From Roseivirga thermotolerans (GTDB lineage Bacteria; Bacteroidota; Bacteroidia; Cytophagales; Cyclobacteriaceae), in NCBI RefSeq assembly GCF_014653175.1, contig NZ_BNAG01000004.1:62001-126000 (forward strand): a DNA stretch of 64,000 nt, in the 5' to 3' direction. Below are positions 1 to 9,000 of the stretch, in pieces (position 1 is the stretch's first letter; each line of letters begins with the position of its first letter). The position numbers and the translations under genes were made by a program. Below the pieces are notes generated by a model. That model was not told the origin of the DNA and did no database searches. It saw nothing but the letters and a program-made list of their open reading frames with translations.

Positions 1-1602
1 TATGGCCTTGTCTATGGGTAGAAAAAGTGCCTTGCACCGAATGGTAAACGGCATGTGGCCATTGCCTTTCTTTAAGCTATTAAACACCAGAGGGACCAAC
101 TCTTCCAGGTAGTCCTGAAAATTAATATTCTTAGAGCTATTAATGCCATACAGCTTTTCATGGACAATGGCCATGGTTTGAATACGATTTCTTAAAGCCG
201 TGTATAACTCATTGTTTCCGTCAGGGTCTTCTTCTTGCTGCAGGTAAATGAGGCCCGAGAGAACCATCAAGTTGTTTTTTACCCTATGGTTGAGTTCCCT
301 GTAAAGCAACTCTTTCTCTTCCAGCGAATGAGATAGCTGTTCGTTGGTACTTTCAATAGCCGCCTGTTGTAAGTTGAGCTGTTGGTTTTTTCTTCGTACC
401 CGTAAAAAAAGCAGCACCACAGTGAGGGTAGAAGCTCCTAAAAGAACACTACTCACCACGGTGTATGCTAGTGCCCTTTCGTTGGCCTCGGCCTTAATTT
501 GTGCCTCTTTAAGGGCCTTTTCGGCCAGCTCTTTGTCGTGAACGGCCTGTAGCTCTTCTACATCTATGGCATATTGGTCGTTCATTAGTTGAACTTTGGA
601 GAGATACGATTTTCGCGATAAGTCATAAGCCTCTTTGTAACGCCCAAACCCATAGAGAATGGTCATTTTAAGAAGGTATAAATCTTCCAATACACCATGC
701 CAGTTATTGGTTTCGGCCAGTTCAATAATGGGAGCTGCTTCTTCCAATGCTTTGTCAAAATAGCCTCTTCGGGCATAGTAGGTGGTTAGATTGTGAATTA
801 CCGTAGCTACATCGCGCATGCGGTTGCTTTCTTCCAGTATTTCCAGTGCCTTCTTATAATAGGAGATAACCTTTTCTTCATTGTCAAATTCCGTATGACC
901 GTAAGTAAATCCTAACTCATTGTAAATCAGTGCTTCGGTGTAGCTTGAGCATTCTGTGTTGCTAATTTCAAGAGCCTTGTTACAGAAGAAAACAATATTG
1001 TCTGTATTGGGCTGAAACTGTGTTTCGCAGGCAGCCCTTCGGCTAAACCAATAGGCAATATTGCAAGGGTCTACACCTCCCTGAGCAATAATTTCTTCGG
1101 CATAACCGAGGTGTTTAAACGCCAGCTCTTTCAGGTTTCTGGCTCTGTAAAACTCGGCAAGGAGAGTCTCCGTTTTTGCTATGTTGTTCATGTCGTTTTG
1201 CTTGGTGTAGTAATCGAGCATGGCCAACAGGTCTTCCAGCGACTTGCTAAATCGCTGCAGCACTTTATTCATAAAAGACCGCGATTCCAACATGACCATT
1301 CGCAGTGAATCATTCGATTGAATCACCGCAGAAGTATCTAGTATCTGATAATAATTCGAGGCTTCTTTGTAGTTGCCGTAGTCAGTGAGCTCAATAGCCC
1401 TCTCCAGATTTTTTAGAGTTTTTTCAGTTTCAGTATTACTTTCAATTATTTCTTTTCTCAGTGACTCCTCTTGAGTGTTTGAATTGTAATTCGTTGATAT
1501 AGATGATGTTAGTGTAGTGAGTGTGAAAATAGAGGGAAGTATTAAATAGAACTTTTTAAAGTTTAAGTAGGTGGTAATTTTTCTCTTATTATGGGCTTTC
1601 AT
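1..1602 (-). CDS. TPR-containing sensor histidine kinase, HisKA_2 type (3' end outside window)
   Basis: The reading frame stays open from an ATG at 1602 down to base 1, so at least 534 residues are present and the C-terminal ATPase domain is cut off. In order I see a hydrophobic N-terminal segment (about residues 18-35), a long helical region with TPR-like repeats (about 50-340), one membrane segment (about 360-382), a short coiled coil and a HisKA_2 dimerisation/phosphoacceptor region with the box ELNHRVKNNL; the phosphorylated histidine should be H439. The visible end (LFLPIDKAI) is the start of the ATPase domain of this family. Proteins of this layout sense unknown periplasmic signals through the TPR part. 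It is divergent from the LytTR regulator at 1675, its probable partner; that pairing is inferred from position. Confidence 0.9.
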   Translation of the reverse strand, partial: MKAHNKRKITTYLNFKKFYLILPSIFTLTTLTSSISTNYNSNTQEESLRKEIIESNTETEKTLKNLERAIELTDYGNYKEASNYYQILDTSAVIQSNDSLRMVMLESRSFMNKVLQRFSKSLEDLLAMLDYYTKQNDMNNIAKTETLLAEFYRARNLKELAFKHLGYAEEIIAQGGVDPCNIAYWFSRRAACETQFQPNTDNIVFFCNKALEISNTECSSYTEALIYNELGFTYGHTEFDNEEKVISYYKKALEILEESNRMRDVATVIHNLTTYYARRGYFDKALEEAAPIIELAETNNWHGVLEDLYLLKMTILYGFGRYKEAYDLSRKSYLSKVQLMNDQYAIDVEELQAVHDKELAEKALKEAQIKAEANERALAYTVVSSVLLGASTLTVVLLFLRVRRKNQQLNLQQAAIESTNEQLSHSLEEKELLYRELNHRVKNNLMVLSGLIYLQQEEDPDGNNELYTALRNRIQTMAIVHEKLYGINSSKNINFQDYLEELVPLVFNSLKKGNGHMPFTIRCKALFLPIDKAI

Positions 1603-1674
1603 AGGGCAAATGTGCTGGCAGACTGAAATGTAAAAAAAGAAATTATATTTACTTCTATCAACCAAAACACTGTA

Positions 1675-2364
1675 ATGGCTGCTGGCATGAGCATCACTCT
1701 TGTAGAGGATGAGATTATCATAGCTGAATATCTTCGGAGCATTCTGGAAAAGAAAGGGCACGAGGTAAATGTGCTTTTCTCCGGCAATGACGACTTCGCG
1801 AAGCATCTGGAAGACTACAAGCCCGATTTGGTATTTCTCGATATCAACCTGGATTCCGAAAAGAGTGGTATAGATTTGGCTGGTATGTGCCAGCAGAGGG
1901 GTGTTCCGTTTATATACCTTACCTCATACTCCGATACCAAAACCATTGAAAGCGCCATGCGCTTCGACCCGGTTGCTTACATACTCAAACCTTTTACCGA
2001 AGAGGAGGTACATAAAACCCTCAACATTGCCCGCATAAAACTGGCCAAGAGTAAAGGAAACTTCTTGAAGCTAAAAGATGGCTATAACCTTATTAAGATT
2101 AGGCATCAGGACATTATGTGGTTAAAGGCCGACAACGTGTATACTGAAATAAAGACTGAGCAAAAAAAGTATGTACACCGTATTGGTCTATCTGAGATTA
2201 ATGAATTACTTCCGGAAGAGACCTTTTTAAGAGTTCATCGATCGTACATAGTAAATATGGGAATGGTGGACGGAGTAGGGAGTGATCATCTGGAATTGAA
2301 GGGAGAAAAGATTCCTATCGGCCGATCGAAAAAGGCCGAAATATTTACACGTTTCAATCAATAG
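1675..2364 (+). CDS. LytTR-family response regulator
   Basis: A two-domain cytoplasmic transcription factor of 229 residues. Residues 6-120 are a receiver domain with the acidic pair E11/D12, the phosphoacceptor D56 in VFLDINLD and the conserved lysine K105 in ILKPF. Residues about 125-225 are a LytTR DNA-binding domain (FLKLKDG, DIMWLKADNVYTEI, FLRVHRSYIVN). LytTR proteins bind pairs of about 9-bp direct repeats. The start used is the ATG at 1675; a second ATG at 1687 (MSITLVEDE) starts closer to the first strand of the receiver and is equally possible. It is divergent from the HisKA_2 kinase and lies just upstream of a matching direct repeat at 2381-2411 and the adhesin operon, its likely target. 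Confidence 0.93.
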   Translation: MAAGMSITLVEDEIIIAEYLRSILEKKGHEVNVLFSGNDDFAKHLEDYKPDLVFLDINLDSEKSGIDLAGMCQQRGVPFIYLTSYSDTKTIESAMRFDPVAYILKPFTEEEVHKTLNIARIKLAKSKGNFLKLKDGYNLIKIRHQDIMWLKADNVYTEIKTEQKKYVHRIGLSEINELLPEETFLRVHRSYIVNMGMVDGVGSDHLELKGEKIPIGRSKKAEIFTRFNQ

Positions 2365-2380
2365 CTCCTTTCTCGACAAT

Positions 2381-2411
2381 GTAGTTCACATACAAACATC
2401 GGTAGTTCACA
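2381..2411 (+). promoter_or_regulatory. Candidate LytTR operator (21-bp-period direct repeat)
   Basis: The decamer GTAGTTCACA occurs at 2381-2390 and again, identical, at 2402-2411. The start-to-start distance is exactly 21 bp, two helical turns, and each copy holds an AGTT core. This is the known geometry of LytTR sites (two direct half sites on one DNA face). It lies 16 bp after the LytTR gene and about 120 bp before the next gene, so it may drive the 2533-11674 operon. The sequence repeat is certain; its function is inferred. Confidence 0.55.
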
Positions 2412-2532
2412 ACAACAAATCCTTTCTACACAATAATATAGGCTAGATTTATTCTTGCTTCGCCTGAGCACTCGTAGTGGCCCTTCTGTCTCTACTTCAG
2501 ATGTAATTCATCGCAACCAAAACATGTAGTAT

Positions 2533-3024
2533 ATGAACTCTCCCTTATCACTAAGGAGGGCGAACCGTGCTTGCACACAGGCATCGGATCATCGCTTTAC
2601 TTATTTTTTACGAGGTGTATTGGGCATTTTTTCTCTTATGCTCATCTCCATTTCCACCCAAGCTCAAGAAGACAACTGGACCCTGCTCAAAGAAAGTGAC
2701 GGGGTAAAAGTGTTTTATCAGCCAGAGGCTTGTCAGAGCCAGTCGGTTCCTGATCCGCTTCAGGCCGCAACCATCGGGTTTGGCCATCAGACACTGAAGC
2801 TGAAGTTTGTCAACTCCAACAGCTCCAACAGATCGGTAACTTTTTCTAAAGTGACTAAAAACAGCAGTAATGAACTGCATTCATTGAGTCTGGCACCGGG
2901 CACAACCCTTCTCGATAAATGTGACGAAGCACCCAGGATAATCCTGAATCAGCAAAAGGACGATGACTATCCCGTGGCTTTTTCGGATTACATCAAAGCA
3001 TTTGAACTGACCATTAACAACTAA
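2533..3024 (+). CDS. Small secreted protein of unknown function
   Basis: A 163-residue protein with an unusually long N-terminus: about 22 polar residues, then a hydrophobic stretch (about 25-42) ending STQAQ, which looks like a signal peptidase I site. The mature part is about 118 residues, begins EDNWTLLKESDGVKVFYQ, and looks beta-rich with two cysteines (CQSQS and LDKCDE). I do not recognise the family; the opening resembles the first strand of START-like folds, but the rest does not support that. A shorter start at an ATG in the hydrophobic stretch would destroy the signal peptide, so the ATG at 2533 is kept. It ends four bases before the giant adhesin gene, so the two are almost certainly one transcript and perhaps partners at the surface. 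Confidence 0.7.
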   Translation: MNSPLSLRRANRACTQASDHRFTYFLRGVLGIFSLMLISISTQAQEDNWTLLKESDGVKVFYQPEACQSQSVPDPLQAATIGFGHQTLKLKFVNSNSSNRSVTFSKVTKNSSNELHSLSLAPGTTLLDKCDEAPRIILNQQKDDDYPVAFSDYIKAFELTINN

Positions 3025-3028
3025 GGCC

Positions 3029-6000
3029 ATGAAAAGAATTATACAACTGAATCTAATTCTGCTGATGATTTGCTCATCGGCTTTATACGTTAATGGACAA
3101 ACTACCTTCCCAATTCTTCCGGGTTCTGTCATGTCTGACTCAGACGATAATGCAGTACTCAGAGGTTGGCTGGACGACCTGGGTATAGCACCCTCCGGTA
3201 CACTGCTCTACAGAAGATCTCGTGATGGGGCCAACTCGACTGTTTTCCACAACAGGGTAGACGGTCAGGGGCCTACTCTGGTGATTTTTAAACTGAACAA
3301 TGGAACCGTTTTTGGAGGCTACTCTCCAGAATCATGGTCTAGTTCGTCCGGTGGCTACCGGCACAATCAAGATGCTTTTCTCTTCAACCTGACTACCAAC
3401 CAACGGGCGAGTACCTATTACCCGCAGTACAGCATCTATACTTCCAGCTCTTATGGTCCGACTTTTGGCGGAGGGCACGATATTTTTATTAACAGCACCA
3501 TGGATGGTGGTTACTTCAATGTGCATAGCTATAACTCTGTAGACGGAAGTGGCTACAGGTCTTCAACTGCACTAAAAGCACTTACCGGTATTAATACTTC
3601 CAGCACATATTATAGCTTTTCAAGTGGGTTAATTACCGAAATTGAAGTGTACAAGGTTGAATTCAATAGCTCCGGCCCCATCATACAAGGGCAGGATATA
3701 GTGGTTCAGCTAGACGAGAATGGACAAGCTACCATTAGTGCTGAAGACATTGACAATGGAACAACTGACCCTGATGGACCGGTAACTCTTTCCATCGATG
3801 TGAATACATTCAATTGCGATAATCTGGGTGGAAACTCCAGCGCCATTAACATGGAAAGCTTAGGCTTTGTCTCCAGAAATGTATACTCACATGGTGGAGG
3901 GTACAACCCTCATACCAATGAGTTTTGGTATCCGGGATGGTCTAATAGTACGGTTTACAGGCTCAATCCAAGCGGTAACTTGTTAGGCACCTTTAATTCT
4001 GGCCAGACTCAGATGATGCAACTTTGGATGGATCTGAACAGTGAAGATTACTATACTGCCAACTGGAGTTATAATACCATTACAAGACGATCCGGCACCT
4101 CTACGGTATGGACATACAATATGGGTAGAACAGCCTCCTGTGTAACTACAGATGCTGATTATGTCTATGCCTATGGCGTGTGGGAAAACGTGATTCGAGT
4201 GCTCAACAAACAGACCGGACAATTTATAAGAAACATTAACCTTCCCGGTACTATCTATACCTGGGGAACAATGGCCGTAGCCAACGGATACATCTATATT
4301 GGAGGTAGAGCTAACGGATGGTCAGACTTCCCAAACAACTATCAATACCTGCACCAGTTAGATATGGATGGCAACTATATCACCTCCATTTATACAGGAA
4401 GAAATCCGTACAGCATGGCCTTCGATGGAGAGGTAATGTGGATTGATCAGTTGAGCAACAACCCCGTAGGTATTAAAATTGCCAATGGCAATGCGTATGA
4501 AGGAGGGGGAGGAAGCAATGCCGTAACCCTTACAGCTACCGACCCGTTGGGTAACTACAGAACACAAACCTTTTCAGTAACTGTAGAAGACAATATTGCG
4601 CCAACCATTCAACTCAATGGAGCCTCATCGGTGTTTATAGCGACTGGCGAAACATTCAACGACCCGGGAGCAACAGCTTCCGACAATTGTTCTGCCGAAG
4701 TTGAAGTTAGCGGTTCGGTCGATACCAACACCCCCGGTTCTTATACACTCAGTTATAAGGCCATTGATGGCTCAGGCAATGAGTCTGCTGTCGTAACCAG
4801 AACTGTGGAAGTGGGAGAGCCCATAACCATTACTCCCTGGAGAATCTCCGATGAGTCTGACGATATAGTTTCAGGAATCTCTCAAGGGTTCAGGGGAGAC
4901 CCCAATGCCTATCAGTACGCTAATATTCCCCCCACAAGTGACCTCTCATGGCAGGTAGCTCCGCTCGATGGTTCAGGAAATATTCTCTTTGGGAGTGGCA
5001 ACTCCTCAAAACTTGGGGGGTACCCATGTGGCACAGCACTTGACTTTACCTACTTTGAAACCTTTGTAGATATACCGGCCGATATTCAGGTGAATGAACT
5101 CACCGTTACTTTTGGCCAGGTAGATGACGGAGTAAGAGCCTACATCTTTAACTCCGCGTACCCCAATGGCACGTATAGAGGAGAGCTGTATGGAGGAACC
5201 AATTTCAGTCAAGATTACAGCGATTTGGCAGTGCCCGGAGAATTGAACAGAATTGTCATTGTTCAGTTCGATGATTGCGCTGTAGGAAACAACCTAAGAG
5301 ATGCCAATATTACCATAAACGGATCGCCTGTTCCGGTAAACAACAGCGCACCTCCCGTAGCCATAGCTCAGGACATTACGGTGGCACTCGGAGATGACGG
5401 TACCTTTAATCTGCAACCATCTCATGTGGATAACGGAAGTTTCTCTACCCTTGCCGGGCCCGTAACCCTGACTTTAGATCAAACCTATACCTTCTCTTGT
5501 GCCGATAATGGCACAACCACTGCTGTAATCCTGACCGCTACCGATACAAACGGGGAGCAAGCCAGTACAACAGCAAATGTGACCATCAATGGTGGGCTAG
5601 ATACAGATTTGGATGGTATTCCAAACAGTTGTGACCTGGATGATGACAATGACGGAATACTCGACACCGTAGAGTGTTCTTCATCAGTATTCCACTGGTC
5701 CAATGCCCCTACATGGAGTTCAGGCCATGGACCAACCGTTGGCCGATCGGCCAGGGGTACCATAAACGGTATTGGTTATACCTATACCTCCAATGTAAAC
5801 TTCAGACTTACAGGCAATTTGTTTGGCCACCAGAAGTTTCCGAGCGAATTAGAAATACCAAACCAAACTTCTATTCGAAACGATTATGCCTCTCAGAATA
5901 CACTGACCTTCGATGAACCCATGACCAACCCGGTTCTCGTCTTTGCTTCTATTGGAGGAGGCCCTACCGTAACTATACAGTTCGAAGATGACTTTGATAT

Positions 6001-9000
6001 TCTTTGGATTGAAAGCAACACCACCTCTTATAACGCCCAGGCCAGAACGGTTACGGGTAAAGAAGGCAACGTAGTTATCCGTTTTAACGGAACCTTTAAT
6101 GAACTCAACTTCGACTACCTCAATGACGAGACATATGTGAACTTTGCTTTTGGGGCAGACTTCTTCTCCCTTTGCGACTTCGATCTAGATGGAATTACCA
6201 ATAACCTGGACCTGGATTCTGACGGTGATGGTTGTGCCGACTCTGTAGAAGGAGGTCTTGGTTTAGGGCTAGATGCCATTAATGCCGATGGAACACTTTC
6301 CGGTTCGGTAGACTCTAATGGAGTTCCACTTTCGGCCAATGGTGGGCAAGGAGTAGGAACCAGCGCCAGTGCCTCAGCAACCTGTGAGTGCGAATTGGGT
6401 ATAGACCAAACTGCTCCCAATGTGGTGGGTAAAAATATTTCAGTGACGTTAACTTCTTCAGGTACCGTTTCCATTTCACCTCAAGATGTACTAGACAGCG
6501 GATCTGATAACTGTAACCCGGTTACCTATACCCTGAGTCAGGATACCTTTGGAGCCAATGATGCTTCGAATAGCCCGGTTACTGTGCAGCTTACCGGTAC
6601 AGACCCGGGTGGAAATGCCACCACAGTCGATGTTCAGGTGACAGTTATAGACCCTGTGCCGGTGGTCATTACTAGAAATATTACCGTATTCCTCGATGCC
6701 AGCGGACAAGTGACCATTGCCCCCGAAGATGTAGACAATGGGTCAAGCTCGGTGGTAGGACTATCAGGGCTATCGTTAGATGTTAGCTCATTCGATTGCT
6801 CCAATGTGGGGAACAATACAGTGACACTTACAGCTACTTCTACTTTAGGAAGTCAGGCTTCAGGAACAGCCAATGTATTTGTTGCCGATGAAATAGCCCC
6901 GACTATTACGGTTCAAAACGCTACCGTACAGCTCGATCAGAATGGCTTCGGAAGTATTCAACTTTCGGATATACTTACTTCGGCTACAGATAATTGTGGC
7001 ATAGCCAGTCAAACAGCAACCGATTTGTCTTTCGATTGTACAGAAGTTGGAGACAATACAGTTACGGTAACAGTCACTGACGTGAATGGTAGAGTTACCC
7101 AACGTGATGTTACGGTAACCGTGCTCGATGTGTTGCCAATAATTGCCGAAGAAGACAACTTTACACTGGATTCATGTCAGCCGATTACGTTTACCGTAGC
7201 CGATTTGTTAGGTAATGATTCTGACCCTTATGGAGAAACACTTAAGGTAGACTTTGTGGGGCAGCCCAGCAGCGGAAGTATAGTAGACAATGGCAATGGC
7301 ACCTTTACATATACTCCCGGTCAGTCTACCAACCACACGGCCACAGCCGAGTATATTGTGAAGAGAGATGATGGTACGGTTGTGTTCTCTGGTAACGGAC
7401 ACTTCTATGAGTTTGTAACAGCTCCGGGCATCACATGGTCCGATGCTAAGGTGGCCGCTGAGGCCAGAACTTACAACGGTCAGCAAGGATACCTGGTAAC
7501 CATTACCAGTGCAGCCGAAAATGACTTTGCCAAATCTAAACTGCAAGGTCAGGGCTGGATTGGCGCCAACGACTCGCAAGTGGAAGGAGAGTGGCGTTGG
7601 GTGACCGGCCCTGAAGCCGGTACCTTGTTCTACCGTAGATCTACCGGGCCGGTAAACGGAGCCTATCATAACTGGGCCGGAGGAGAACCAAACGATTACA
7701 GAGCCGGAGGATTCTTTGTGAATGGTGAAGATGTGGCTCACTTCCTTTCAGATGGAAGATGGAACGATTACCCGAACAATGTAGGAACAGCTATTGCCGG
7801 ATATGTGGTAGAATATGGCGGTAATGCAGGAGACTGCGATATTCAGTCGGCCGCCACTGGCACCATTACCTTCGAACTAAACGATGCGGTTGCTCCGATA
7901 GCACTTGCGCAAGACCTTACGGTAGACCTTGCCAATGGAGGAGCTCTTATTACTCCACAACAAGTGAATGCGGGCTCAAGTGATGCCTGTGGTATACAGA
8001 GCCTGTCTCTAGACAAAGAATTCTTCACTTGTCAGGATCTTGGACAAAATACGGTAACTCTTACAGTAACCGATGTGAACGGTAATTCCACCTCAACCAC
8101 AGCGGTGGTTACGGTAAGAGACGTAACTATGCCATACCTGAATGTGATTAATAGAACCTTTGGCCTCGATGAAAACGGAGAGGTAAACATTACACCGCAA
8201 ACCATGTACAACTCGTCTAATGACGATTGTGGAGGACCGGTAGTGGTGACCATCGACAAGAGTAGTTTCGACTGTTCCAATATTGGCGATAACATCATCA
8301 CCGTGACCTCAACAGATGAGAGCGGAAACCAAAACATTCAGCAGGCCATACTTACCATAGTAGATGCAGCTGAGCCGGAAGTTGTGGTGAGAGATTACCT
8401 CTTGGTAGAACTTGACGAAAACGGAAATGCCAGCATTACACCGGCCGATTTAGACCTGGGAAGTAATGATAATTGTGGTATCGATCGACTGGAAATCAGC
8501 CAGTCTACCTTTACGTGTGCCGATGTAGGAACCCTGGTGGTTACTACAAGAGCCTATGATGTGAATGGTAATATGGATGTAAACAGAGGCCAAACGCTGG
8601 TTGAGGTGAGAGACGTTACCAACCCGATTGTACAGGTCAATGACATAACCGTTCAGTTAAACAGTCAGGGTGTGGCCACCATTACCCCTCAGCAAATTGA
8701 TAATGGTTCTGCCGATGCTTGTGGTATTGCTACGTTGGCCCTTGATAAAACCAATTTCGATTGTTCCAATGTTGGGGCCAATACGGTTACCCTTACCGTT
8801 ACCGATGTAAATGGCAATGCAAGCACCGCTACTGCTACTGTAATAGTAGAAGATAATATTGCTCCGGTGGTAATTACTCAAGACGTCACAGTGGAGCTCG
8901 ATGCCAACGGTACGGCTTCAATAACTACTGCGCTCATAGATAATGGTTCGAGTGATGCCTGTGGTATTGCTACAATGACGCTCGATAAAACAAGCTTCGA

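Noticed and set aside
7208-7741. 177-codon antisense frame under the lectin domain
   Set aside because: Shadow of the C-type-lectin-like coding sequence; no independent features.
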